The translations under genes and the position numbers were made by a program. A stretch of DNA of 64,000 nucleotides, taken from contig JAFYYU010000018.1 of assembly GCA_017557425.1 (NCBI GenBank), positions 17,650-81,649 on the forward strand, given 5' to 3'. The notes beneath the pieces are model-generated. The model was not told the DNA's origin. It did not search any database and saw only the letters and a list, made by a program, of their open reading frames with translations. The stretch is from Muribaculaceae bacterium (GTDB lineage Bacteria > Bacteroidota > Bacteroidia > Bacteroidales > Muribaculaceae). Below, in pieces: positions 55,452-64,000 of the stretch; the stretch's first letter is position 1; every line of letters begins with the position of its first letter.

Positions 55452-56396
55452 TTATTCGTTTTCTTGCTCATACATCTGTACAGACCGCAGATGCATGGTG
55501 TGGATCTCGTCGGCCAGCCATTGTGGTTCCAGAACCTTTATCAGATAGCTGCGGCTTACAAAGTGAGTGCTCAGGTCTATCGTCGGGCGCATAATCAATT
55601 CAAAGTCGGAATAGTGTTCTGCTTTGTTTATCTCCCGTTGGCTCTTGTGAATGGGCAGATCTTTTATGTAGTATCGCTCATCCCCAAAGACTCGTATGAC
55701 GATCCTTTGAACTTGTGTGTCATCGTTGACCAGCACACCAAAGCATTCGTCGAAGTATGCTTGGGCATTAAAGCTGCTTAGCATCTTGAACTTCTCGTTG
55801 GTGAGAGACATATTCAAGATGCGGTCAAACGAGAAAACACCGAAGTAGTCAATCATTGGCCAGTCGGCAGTTGCGTCTCGATGGAAGTGGCCCAGGATGT
55901 ACCAACGCTGTTTGAACAGCTTGATGCAGTAGGGTTCAAATGTCAAGTGGCGGGGTTCCTCATCACCATATTTCCTGTAGTCCACGGCCAGTTTGACATT
56001 CTTCTTCATCGCCTCGATGACAGTCTTCAAGTAATCACCTTCGACGATTGCCGGTTGTAACAGGATTCGGTCTTGCAATGACATTGCTTCGCCAAGGATA
56101 TTGCTCACCGAAAGCGTGTTTAACATCCAGTTCTGGACGCTCTCGCCACGGAGCACCTCGGGATTACCGATATAATACTTGTAGCTGTTCTGACGGTTGC
56201 AATCGATGTAGATGCCGAAGATGTCCTCAATCGCATCCTTGTGGCGGTTGAATGTGGAGCGAGCTAGATCCACACCCTCGCTCATGTCCGTTTCAAGCCA
56301 CTTCTCGTTAATATCGGCAAACGATATACCATCTTCGGCTTTGTGAATGGTATTCACAAGCCAGATATACTCTTTGAATAGTGTCGGTACCCTCAT
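55452..56396 (-). CDS. WYL domain transcription regulator
   Basis: A 314-residue regulator: an N-terminal winged-helix-like part (ISFADINEKWLETDMSEGVDLARSTFNRHKDAIEDIFGI, about 24-62), a WYL domain (about 140-215) with PYCIKLFKQRWYILGHF, and a WCX-like C-terminal part (about 225-305). WYL regulators sense nucleic-acid ligands and control many defence loci (for example BrxR-like proteins). It lies directly upstream of the restriction gene on the same strand, and the palindromes repeated nearby are plausible binding sites. TAAATTTG box at 56479-56472. Confidence 0.85.
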   Translation of the reverse strand: MRVPTLFKEYIWLVNTIHKAEDGISFADINEKWLETDMSEGVDLARSTFNRHKDAIEDIFGIYIDCNRQNSYKYYIGNPEVLRGESVQNWMLNTLSVSNILGEAMSLQDRILLQPAIVEGDYLKTVIEAMKKNVKLAVDYRKYGDEEPRHLTFEPYCIKLFKQRWYILGHFHRDATADWPMIDYFGVFSFDRILNMSLTNEKFKMLSSFNAQAYFDECFGVLVNDDTQVQRIVIRVFGDERYYIKDLPIHKSQREINKAEHYSDFELIMRPTIDLSTHFVSRSYLIKVLEPQWLADEIHTMHLRSVQMYEQENE

Positions 56397-56471
56397 TTAT
56401 TTAGTATTGCTATTGTCATTGATTTCAACACCTGTATTTAAATCGGAGCAAACAGTTACACTCCTAAGCCA

Positions 56472-56479
56472 CAAATTTA
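56472..56479 (-). promoter_or_regulatory. -7 box (TAAATTTG) for the WYL gene
   Basis: Minus-strand TAnnTTTG, 76 bp before the start; no -33 match. Confidence 0.5.
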
Positions 56480-56519
56480 GACATTTTTCTGGAATTTGAC
56501 ATATATGAATGAGTGGTTT

Positions 56520-57135
56520 TTGTTCGGTTCCAATCACCTTTTCTATCACCTTTTCTGTGACCTTATTTCATTTACACTCACTTTTACATTCACCTTTGGT
56601 CTATAAACATCTATTATAGCATCATCCCCTTCAGTCAATACAGCAATAGTATTATGAGCAAGCGGTTTGAAAAAAGCTTATGGAGAGCCACATTTTTTGA
56701 GGCTTATCATTGGGCATGGTCCTACACTCTTTAAGAAGCATTTATTAACTGCAACTTACTTATTCATCCTTATTATTGCGATCAAACTGTTGCGCGCAGG
56801 CAACATTTTTTCAAAAAAAGCTGTTTATGCGCAACGATTTTATGCTACTTAAATTGTTGTCAATATCTCTCCATGTAGCAAAAATTTCTCTACCCTCGAT
56901 TTAAAACTCTATTGAGGAAGCTTTTTCTATCACCTTTTCTATCACTTCAATATAGTTTTCTATCACCTTTTCTGTGACGTTTACTGTGACGTGTCTATGG
57001 TTTACTGTGACCTTATTTCATTTACAGTCACCTTTACATACACCTTTTCGGTTTTTACAGTCAACTTTTTCTGTCAACTTTTCTGTCAACTTATCTGTCA
57101 ACTTATCGTGATTTTCTGGTATTTTTTCTGTCAAC
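56520..57135 (-). pseudogene. decayed repeat-coding region (TENVT/KLTEK-type linker remnants)
   Basis: No intact gene lies between the WYL gene and the kinase. On the minus strand 57135-56910 translates, with frame changes, to KLTDKLTEKLTEKV, then VKTEKVYVKVTVNE, then VTVNVTEKVIENYIEVIEKVIEK; 56590-56530 repeats VNE...VTEKVIEKVIG. Such VTE/LTE repeats are found in the C-terminal linker of Bacteroidota AlbA_2 (RecG-like) DNA-binding proteins. Most likely remnants of one or two such genes. The middle (56600-56900) shows nothing recognisable. Confidence 0.45.
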
Positions 57136-57151
57136 TTATAAATGTAAGCGT

Positions 57152-57159
57152 TATATTTG
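57152..57159 (+). promoter_or_regulatory. -7 box (TATATTTG) at the kinase start
   Basis: TAnnTTTG ending 5 bp before ATG 57164; if used, the transcript would be leaderless or nearly so. Confidence 0.4.
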
Positions 57160-57163
57160 CAAC

Positions 57164-59399
57164 ATGATAGACGATACTAAGGATTTTACAAAGAAATATT
57201 CAATCAAGAAAAATGGTGGACTTGGAAGTGGTGGCAATGGTGATGTAAAAACTGCTATATGCAACGACACGGGAGAACCAGTGGCATTAAAGTGCCTTAG
57301 CAAAGAAGCCATGAACAATAAAAGAGAAGTGCGAACGCTTTGAGGATGAGATCAATACAATGTGCACGGCAGGGAAGGCAATCAAAGGCATTATACCCAT
57401 ACTAGACTATTCAATAGAAGGTGGATGGTATGTAATGCCAATAGCGGAAAGAATAGAAAGCCATTGTAATAATATAGACGAGATAGTAAATGGCATATTA
57501 GAAATAGCAGAGACCTTAGTGGAACTACATAAGATGAATTTGTCTCATCGGGATATTAAGCCAGATAATCTACTGTACTATGAGGGCAAATGGGTGCTTT
57601 GTGACTTTGGACTAGTGGATATTCCCGACAACCCTCATAACCTGACAAAGAATGACAAACGCATTGGAGCTGTAAAGACTCTGGCTCCAGAAATGACCCG
57701 TTATGCAAAAGATGCTGATGGAAGAAAAGCTGATGTGTACTCACTGGCAAAAACTCTGTGGATTTTATTAACAGGAAATACAAAAGGATTTGAAGGACGA
57801 TATGTAGTAACTGACACTTCTATATCTCTACATGAATATGAACACCTGAAAAATGAACATCTGGTAGAGATAGATGAGCTGCTAAATGTTGCCACACAGA
57901 ATGACCCAGATGAACGACCTGAAATGGAAGAATTTGCCAAAATGTTAAAAAAGTGGCAGGCAGTAAAGGTTGACAATTGGAAGAAGGCTGAAAGCAATTG
58001 GAATTTTGTGAAGAGATTTTTATTCCAAAGAAATACGCCACAACGTAGTTGCTGGATGAATCCCAATGATATAATTGAGGTGCTTAGTGTAATATCAGTT
58101 TTGCCTATAGATTGCCATTTGTTCTTTCCTAACCGCGGGTGGATGGAATTTAAGAGAGTTGAGCCATCACGCTCTGAGGAAGGATGTCTTGACATATATA
58201 CCCCTATGGCAATTTACCGAGTGAAAGTGGGGAAATTAATATTTGAAAGTTTCCATTTGGCATCTATGGACTACTTTTTGATGGAGACCGCACCTTTGGA
58301 ACCAGCTGTCGGAATAGAAATAGACGAATGGTTTGAACAGGTAGTAGATGATGGAAAAGGACGGATTGTGTCAGCGGTTGATGCAATGTATGGTGTTTAC
58401 GATTATGATACGGGCGAGAAGCTTCCCAAAGAATCAAGACTTATAGAGAGGTGTTTAAAAGGCAAATTCTTGATGATACTGAAATATGGGCTATATAATA
58501 TGATACCAGAAATGGATGATGGCAGGCATAACAATTGCACTAATGATGAATTCAGAGCTTATATTGAAAGATTGGAAAAGATATTTGTGTTACACGATTA
58601 TATGGAAGGTGATGAATGGCGGGAAATGCTTGATAATGAGGTCAGGCATTGCCCATTTATACCAAAAAGGGAGGTGCCGAATACAAGTATAATAATCAAA
58701 ACAGACCCAGACTTTGTTATAGATAATATGGGGGCTTTTGATTTTAGTAGTGTTATCTCTAAGTATGATGGCATGTCAGTTGGCAAAGCCAAATACAGAT
58801 ATGTGTTCCATCCATCGACAAGAATAAATCTTTTTAAGAGGTTACTGACAAACAAAAAGTTCTATCTATGTAAGGATGGGCATCTGAGAGAACTAGATTC
58901 GAGTTCGCCAGATATTTATGAGGCTACAGATAGAGAGGCGGCGTTATATATCCATAGAGAACTTTCTGATGCGGTAAAAGCATTCTGCAATGGTAAGGTA
59001 GGTGACTCGGAGCAACCGTATTTTTCGATTGATATCATAAAAGTTGGCAACCCGTGTTGTCTTTTCTCTAAAGAAATAATAAAGGAGTTGATGATGGCTG
59101 CTGACGACAGACACAACAATACTTTGGTGATAGATGAAGACGGTAACGCACATATTATTGAGGACATCGATGCAGCGAGAGTTTATCCCGTGATACACGA
59201 GACATGGTTTGCACGAAATGTGTATGTGGGAAAATACTCCAATCTACAAGACCTTGATTCGGCATATCACTACTGTCTTGGCAAATGGCTTGATTATTTG
59301 GAACAAGGGATTGGCCAACATATGGAGGATTATGATAATCATCATGAGAGTGATGCGGAACTTGAAGAAAGAATTAAGAAAATAATGCGAGTTGAATAA
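57164..59399 (+). CDS. serine/threonine protein kinase-like protein, frameshifted
   Basis: Two frames together make one kinase. The first (57164-57343) encodes the N-lobe: NGGLGSGGNGDVKTA (glycine loop) and PVALKCL (VAIK lysine). It ends at TGA 57341-57343. The second continues in the +1 frame from about 57321 (KEKCERFEDEINTMC), with the first ATG at 57360: catalytic HRDIKPDN (H63-N70 from that ATG), DFG (82-84), APE (109-111), and about 460 further residues of unknown type. One base too many in the AAAA run 57320-57323 explains the break. True mutation, slippage switch or sequencing error cannot be separated here. Confidence 0.72.
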
Positions 59400-59879
59400 G
59401 CACTTACGTAATAAGCTGAAAATTGAGAGTTTCAAGTGCTTTGGTTCATTTCAGTAACTTTCCTGTTTTCTCAGTTCGTTTTCTGTTAGAATAGATAACG
59501 TTTGGTTATCTGTCGCCAAATGAAAATCTCAGCTTAAATACATCAGTTGGGCTTCTCATTTTTACAAAATTGAGCCTTTATCGTGGATCTCTATTAAGTG
59601 TAAACCTTTTTAGTTGTCCCTCACAAATCTGTCAAGTGTTTTTAGGGATAGACTGTTCCAACTATTTATGGTATCACTAATCAAGATGGTAATACTTTCA
59701 AAGACCATATTCTTGCCGATGAACAGTGCGAGAAATTGCTAAAGCAGATTGACTTTCTTAAGAACAAAATGAGAACAACTAAGTAACCCCCTCCCAAACT
59801 AGAGCTGCATCAAGAATTGGAAAAAAATCTGGAAATTTTTGCTATTTTCGTAAAAAACTTACAAAAATCAACAAAATAT
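59400..59879. other. intergenic stretch with a short orphan coding remnant
   Basis: Just after the kinase stop AAGCACTT pairs with AAGTGCTT (about 59398-59443), a weak terminator. From 59652 to 59786 an open frame without a start reads IYGITNQDGNTFKDHILADE then QCEKLLKQIDFLKNKMRTTK, a coherent helical C-terminus of a lost gene; not identified. The rest shows nothing recognisable. Confidence 0.45.
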
Positions 59880-59911
59880 TTTGTTATTTCACTTGAAATA
59901 ACTTATCTTTG
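59880..59911 (+). promoter_or_regulatory. promoter for the AAA15-RloB-HEPN operon
   Basis: TTTG (59880-59883), 20 bp, TATCTTTG (59904-59911), 25 bp before ATG 59937. It shows that the upstream in-frame extension from 59817 is not translated. Confidence 0.75.
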
Positions 59912-59936
59912 CGCCAAAACTTCAATACAATATATC

Positions 59937-61211
59937 ATGATTAGAGAATTTTGGGCAGAAAATTTTCTGTCAATTAAGGAACGGCAAACCGTTAACTTTG
60001 AGACGAAGTCCAAAGACGACGAGTGGGCTTCGGTAGATGTGGGTGGCGACAAGCGAATCAATAAGCTTGCAGTAATCTATGGCGCAAATGCTTCTGGTAA
60101 GTCTAATTTGCTCTTGGCTATTCAAAATGTGTTTGAATTGTTATTCTATTCACAGGCTAAAAGGGCAGCCTTGGTTCGGACAAAAAGAACATTTGCTTCG
60201 ATGCCAGAAGAACCAACAAGAATGTATGTATCATTCTATGCAGATGGCGTAAGATACGATTATTTCGTTACATTTACAAGAAAACACATTCTTCAGGAAA
60301 ATATGGATTGGTACCCTAATGGAGCGAAAGCTCTATTCTATAAGAGATCTTTTGTTTCTGATGAATCTCAAGCAGAGGTTAAATTTGGTGACAGTTTATC
60401 AATGTCTGCTGATACAAAAAAAGTTTTTCAGCAGAACACATTGAACAATCACACGGTTTTGTCCACTTTTGATAAAATCTCTGTTGAGAATGATGCTGTA
60501 AGGATTGCCAATTTGTATACATGGATGGCAGTTTATATGCATGAAGTTAACATCCAGCAAGGAATGCTTGAAGACATATTGAAATCAGTAGAGAACGACA
60601 AGAAAAGGAAAGATTTCTTTCTCGCATTATTGCGTAAGGCTGATTTTAACATCGTCGATTTCTATACTGAAACAGTAACCGAAAGTCATCCCATTCGACA
60701 GCTCACAACACCTGATGATGTTAATGATGGCCCTATGTATCTGATAGAGCGTACAAAAGCCTACTTCAAATGTGCAGCTGGTGACGATGAGTTTATCTTG
60801 AGCCTTGATGAACAATCTCAAGGCACCAAGAAATTCTTGTCCAATCTTGCTTGTCTTTACAGTGCGATTACGGGCAATCATGTATTTCTGCTTGACGAAA
60901 TTGATTCAGAACTACATGATGATTTACTATTGTATTTTTTGGACTCGTTTGTATTGAACTCCAAGAAATCACAGCTGATTTTTACGACACATGAAACATC
61001 TTTGTTAGATGAGGATTTGCTTAACACACATCGGGGCTTTGTGTTCCTTGCTGAGAAAGACCGAGAAGGGGCCTACTCAAAATACACGAGAGTTGATGAG
61101 TTCGGGCTGCACAAGAATCTCTCATTATACAATGCTTACAAGACAGGGCGGCTTGGTGCTGTGCCGCAATTAGGTTCACCCATCATTTATATGGACGATG
61201 ACGAAGATTAA
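59937..61211 (+). CDS. AAA15/RloA-type ATPase
   Basis: First gene of the four-gene operon, 424 residues from ATG 59937. SMC/ABC-like AAA15 layout: MIREFWAENFLSIKERQTV start, Walker A GANASGKSN (49-57), a helical lid and middle (about 120-290), signature-like LDEQSQGTKKFLSNL and Walker B VFLLDEIDSELHDD (D320/E321), then TTHETSLLDE. This is the family of RloA and of AriA in PARIS, where the ATPase senses a trigger and releases a Toprim partner. The next gene is RloB, overlapping by 14 bp. Confidence 0.82.
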   Translation: MIREFWAENFLSIKERQTVNFETKSKDDEWASVDVGGDKRINKLAVIYGANASGKSNLLLAIQNVFELLFYSQAKRAALVRTKRTFASMPEEPTRMYVSFYADGVRYDYFVTFTRKHILQENMDWYPNGAKALFYKRSFVSDESQAEVKFGDSLSMSADTKKVFQQNTLNNHTVLSTFDKISVENDAVRIANLYTWMAVYMHEVNIQQGMLEDILKSVENDKKRKDFFLALLRKADFNIVDFYTETVTESHPIRQLTTPDDVNDGPMYLIERTKAYFKCAAGDDEFILSLDEQSQGTKKFLSNLACLYSAITGNHVFLLDEIDSELHDDLLLYFLDSFVLNSKKSQLIFTTHETSLLDEDLLNTHRGFVFLAEKDREGAYSKYTRVDEFGLHKNLSLYNAYKTGRLGAVPQLGSPIIYMDDDED

Positions 61212-61818
61212 AGACTCGATAGCTGTGATTGGCGAAGGAATAACGGAATACTATTATTTCAATTCCTTGAAAGATGAGTTCACTCAGCTTAACTTGCGCC
61301 CAATGTACCCCAAGCACTCCACAAGTCTTGAGGATCTTGAACAGGAAATCGAAAAGGCCATCGGTAGGGGCTACAATTTGATTTTCTGTGTTATAGACAT
61401 GGACAACAAGAAAGATGGCACAGAAAAGCAAAACTATCTTAACTTGAAAAAACGTCTTGAGGGCACTTGGACCATTAAGAAGACAGATCAGACCTATACC
61501 ATTCGCTTTATTGAGAACGAGCGATGCACCGAACTGTTCTTCTTGTTTTACTTTGTTTACACATCCCGCCACTTCCAGAACCAACCAGCCCTATTACAAG
61601 AGCTCAATAAACACTGCAAATATGAGAAAACCGAGAAGTTCTTCAAAGCACATAGTCTGCACCAGTATTTTCAGAAGAATGGCGGCAGCTTCATGGACGC
61701 GTTGCGCAATGCCGCTCGCTCAATGAAGGAGAAAGAAGAGACCAGACGAGACCACTCCTATTCCCAAATGGCCGAACTGTTTGCGGCCTTGGGAATACAA
61801 TCACAATATATATCATGA
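61198..61818 (+). CDS. RloB-like Toprim-type protein
   Basis: 206 residues. IAVIGEGITEYYYFNSL (E13, E17) near the start and LIFCVIDMDNKKD (D67/D69) later give the acidic E...DxD pattern of Toprim folds; FIENERCTELFFLFYF and the GIRNE-like C-terminus fit RloB (partner of RloA). Toprim proteins paired with AAA15 ATPases act as nucleases in PARIS-like immunity; activity here is inferred. ATG overlaps the ATPase stop by 14 bp, and its own stop overlaps the next start (ATGA). Confidence 0.78.
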   Translation: MTKIKDSIAVIGEGITEYYYFNSLKDEFTQLNLRPMYPKHSTSLEDLEQEIEKAIGRGYNLIFCVIDMDNKKDGTEKQNYLNLKKRLEGTWTIKKTDQTYTIRFIENERCTELFFLFYFVYTSRHFQNQPALLQELNKHCKYEKTEKFFKAHSLHQYFQKNGGSFMDALRNAARSMKEKEETRRDHSYSQMAELFAALGIQSQYIS

Positions 61819-62534
61819 AAGAAATTTATATAATTATTAAAGACAAGGCGCATACCCTAAAGAGAATTGAAGGATTGTGCTCGAAGTATCATACTAAAAC
61901 TGCGATCAACGAACAACAAAGAAAGCGCCACTTTAAATCATACTGCCATGATGCAGTGACAGTGATCAATGATTGTTTTGAAACATCGTTGTTGGGAGCC
62001 AAGCGCACCATAAACAAAATCAATGAATACAGCAAGAAAGACAATGTCAATATCCAAGCAGCATCCCTTGATATATTCAACATACTAATAAATCTTAAGT
62101 GTCTTGTTGAGAGTTCCGTCCCCATCCAGGATTTACCTTCATGCAGAAGATTAATTGGCCTATCGCCTGAAGATGCAGTTTTCAAGGCAAACGAGTTCGT
62201 GAAGAATAACGATATTCGAGCAGGCATTCATATTTTATCCTTGGAATCAAATGTTACAGACACGCAGTATATCGAAGCCGTAACTACATTTTATAGTAAT
62301 TATCTGCATGAGTTAAAGGACGAGATCAATTTCAAAAGGATAGCTCCCAACCAAATTGAGCAGTTCTTGCTTGACAAATTCAATATAGAACTTGAATATT
62401 GCCGCCTTGCCCAACTTAAAGCCGGAAACAATATTGCAAAAGACATTAAAGGTTTAGCTGATATTGCCAAGGAAAGCATTGAGAAACGTGAGCAAAGACT
62501 TATAGCATTAAATAAAACATTGTTAAGCATATAA
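61815..62534 (+). CDS. hypothetical protein, third gene of the AAA15-RloB operon
   Basis: Not recognised. 239 residues, almost entirely alpha-helical, beginning MKEIYIIIKDKAHTLKRIEGL; no signal peptide, membrane segment or metal motif. Helical repeats such as KRTINKINEYSKKDNVNIQ and a charged C-terminal helix (AKESIEKREQRLIALNK) suggest a scaffold, sensor or antitoxin-like partner. ATGA overlap with rloB and a 5-bp gap to the HEPN gene indicate obligatory co-expression, so it is likely part of the same system. Confidence 0.6.
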   Translation: MKEIYIIIKDKAHTLKRIEGLCSKYHTKTAINEQQRKRHFKSYCHDAVTVINDCFETSLLGAKRTINKINEYSKKDNVNIQAASLDIFNILINLKCLVESSVPIQDLPSCRRLIGLSPEDAVFKANEFVKNNDIRAGIHILSLESNVTDTQYIEAVTTFYSNYLHELKDEINFKRIAPNQIEQFLLDKFNIELEYCRLAQLKAGNNIAKDIKGLADIAKESIEKREQRLIALNKTLLSI

Positions 62535-62539
62535 TAATT

Positions 62540-63184
62540 ATGTCAACTGATTTCATCAACATTGTGACAGATAAAGATAGGCTACAAAAGGAATTGATAT
62601 TTTACAGCCTATTCCTTATGGTTTTCGAGAACTTTGTTTCGCATTGGAAGGAAACTATTCGTTCATTTTACTCAAATGGAATGGCCATTGACGAAGAGAC
62701 TGGAAAATATTATGATTTTGTGAAAGTCAAATGGTGTGATGGACAATGTTTTACGACAAGGGACAAGGAGAAAGAACAACAGTTTAATCGAACTGTTTTC
62801 CAACGCATTAAAAAGAATGGGAATAATAATCCCAAATTGTCAATGTTTGACTGGATGGTTGATTTTAACCTCATCGAAAGAGAAGACTTTGACATTTTAG
62901 TAAAATGTTATGACAAAAGAAACGAATATGCTCATAATATTGCTGGTTGCCTTAATCAGTTTGTAACCAATGAGGAAAAAAATCTATTGAAATCTTTAAT
63001 ATCTATCAGCAATAAGGCTGCCAAACAATGGATTTTAGAGGTTGAACTGCCAACAAGTGCGCCTGAAGAACTAAAGAATTCCATTGACAAGAACGGAAAA
63101 TACAATGAACCTGACATCATTTCAGGCACTCAGTTATTTTATTCGTTAGTATTGGAAAATTTAAAAGATATAATAACTGAATGA
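62540..63184 (+). CDS. HEPN-like protein (RNase-type motif), fourth gene of the operon
   Basis: 214 residues, helical, cytoplasmic. KCYDKRNEYAHNIAG holds R127-N128-x3-H132, the Rx4-6H motif of HEPN ribonucleases, in a helix preceded by a hydrophobic one, as expected for the fold. HEPN proteins cut RNA in toxin-antitoxin and abortive-infection systems. It starts 5 bp after the helical protein. No other catalytic motif is visible; a non-enzymatic HEPN is possible. Confidence 0.62.
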   Translation: MSTDFINIVTDKDRLQKELIFYSLFLMVFENFVSHWKETIRSFYSNGMAIDEETGKYYDFVKVKWCDGQCFTTRDKEKEQQFNRTVFQRIKKNGNNNPKLSMFDWMVDFNLIEREDFDILVKCYDKRNEYAHNIAGCLNQFVTNEEKNLLKSLISISNKAAKQWILEVELPTSAPEELKNSIDKNGKYNEPDIISGTQLFYSLVLENLKDIITE

Positions 63185-63343
63185 AGTTTCGGCCAAGATT
63201 GAAAGGTCTCAAGTTAGATTTGGCACTCAATCAGCTAAATCGTTAATATAAATCTATTTAAGTAAATATTTTAAATCGTAGATAATAGATAAACAGAATT
63301 TCATATTAGCAGATTCGATTCTCAAATATCGCAATATAATCTA
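63185..63343. other. AT-rich gap between convergent genes
   Basis: 159 bp, no gene and no clear terminator hairpin. Confidence 0.4.
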
Positions 63344-63841
63344 TCATATTTTTTTTCCTTTAATTGAATACTGGTAGGACTTATCGTCTATAAACATTTG
63401 ATACTCATTAATGCCTTTTTCTTTCGCTATCAAATGTAGTATTTTTTTATTGATTGGTGAAATATTCTTACCATAATAAATAGCATTCGGCCTTATATGC
63501 TTAATACCATAAAAATCTTCTTCTGGGGAGCCATTCATTAAAGTTAGGATAAGTCTCCATTCCTTTTCATAACTCCACTGAGTAGATTTATACAACTGAC
63601 ATTTAGAAACAGCTAATATGTCAGGATTATTCATAGGCAGTCCCAAACTTTTTCCAATAAAAGATAGCAAATAATTAGTCGCATCATAACGCCGCTTATC
63701 ATATATTACTGGGTACAGATTATTAATCACGGCTTTCTCGCATTGTTTCAACTTATCACATTTCATACATCGCATTTGCAATGTCCTTAAATCATATTCC
63801 AAAGCAAAACCTTGGTGGAATTTTGCATAGTGCGACCACAT
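63344..63841 (-). pseudogene. DUF2971 protein, 5'-truncated
   Basis: 165 residues matching the C-terminal two thirds of DUF2971 proteins, which usually read LMWSHYAxxHxGFCLEYD; here the frame begins exactly at MWSHYAKFHQGFALEYD, so the apparent start Met is internal and about 60-100 N-terminal residues are missing. The break at about 63842 coincides with insertion-sequence-like DNA to the right. DUF2971 genes are common in defence islands; function unknown. Confidence 0.7.
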
Positions 63842-64000
63842 CGTTACAGAATGAATAGTTGCGTATTCCGGCGATACCCGTTCAGCAATTCCGGTGATAC
63901 CCGTTCACTCGGTTGCTGGTTTTCAGTATCGGCGGCAAAATTAATATTTTTTTCTTAGGCTCTCTCCTTCGAGCTGAAATCTTTTGGATTTATGCACGAG
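63842..64000. mobile_element. probable end of an IS21-family insertion sequence
   Basis: Two direct copies of an ATTCCGGYGATACCCGTTCA motif (63867-63886 and 63890-63909) lie just inside the break of the DUF2971 gene, the layout of multiple terminal repeats in IS21-family elements. The transposase genes would lie right of the window. Confidence 0.55.

Noticed and set aside
56667-56852. 61-residue plus-strand frame
   Set aside because: No promoter box and no recognisable sequence; surrounded by decayed coding remnants on the minus strand.
59817-59936. Longer AAA15 ATPase with 40 extra N-terminal residues
   Set aside because: A near-perfect promoter (59880-59911) lies inside it, and the family start MIREFWAENFLSIKE is at 59937.

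Overview
The window is a chromosomal segment of a Bacteroidales bacterium, probably Muribaculaceae or a relative; the family is inferred, not proven. Evidence: promoters of the Bacteroidota type (TTTG, about 20 bp, TAnnTTTG), almost no Shine-Dalgarno sites, fused SecDF, a frdCAB-type succinate dehydrogenase operon with a single cytochrome b subunit, the gene order DUF3098-uppP-truB-queA, and parA-parB-DUF5683-mltD. Core genes look GC-rich; the two ends are visibly AT-richer.

Layout. 1-900: end of a DUF2075 helicase-like accessory gene. 1-26 kb: housekeeping genes: mfd, sdhCAB, DUF3098-uppP-truB-queA, rnr-mtaB-glycosyltransferase-aldo/keto reductase, two GH25 lysozymes, cvpA and aroA (divergent), two metallophosphoesterases, a stand-alone LuxR-type HTH, mscL. 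26-36 kb: gapA, a 37-residue rubredoxin plus a reverse rubrerythrin, an AAA/DUF4143 ATPase lying between duplicated tRNA-Arg 3' ends, tRNA-Arg(CCT), secDF, and a Tat-exported aldo/keto reductase with a polyferredoxin membrane protein. 36-45 kb: four secreted peptidases (one C10 cysteine peptidase, three M6 metallopeptidases), all ending in dockerin-like repeats. 45.2-51.2 kb: three 65-bp tandem repeats, parA, parB, DUF5683, a LysM transglycosylase and tcdA.

At tRNA-Leu(CAA) (51290-51373) the character changes. A fragment resembling an integrase C-terminus overlaps the tRNA terminator, and the rest is an AT-rich genomic island with decayed genes and defence-type genes. It holds a cluster of four tRNA-like structured RNAs on the minus strand, a putative modified-DNA restriction protein (EVE-like plus HsdR_N-like nuclease), a WYL regulator, a frameshifted protein kinase, a four-gene operon (AAA15 ATPase, RloB, unknown, HEPN-type protein) and a DUF2971 gene cut by what looks like an IS21-family end.

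Most likely candidates for something undescribed: (1) the AAA15-RloB-unknown-HEPN operon at 59.9-63.2 kb; (2) the tRNA-like RNA cluster at 52.3-53.7 kb; (3) a palindromic element of about 20 bp found before the restriction gene and before two of the RNA units, which could be the WYL protein's operator. All assignments come from reading the sequence; no database search was run.
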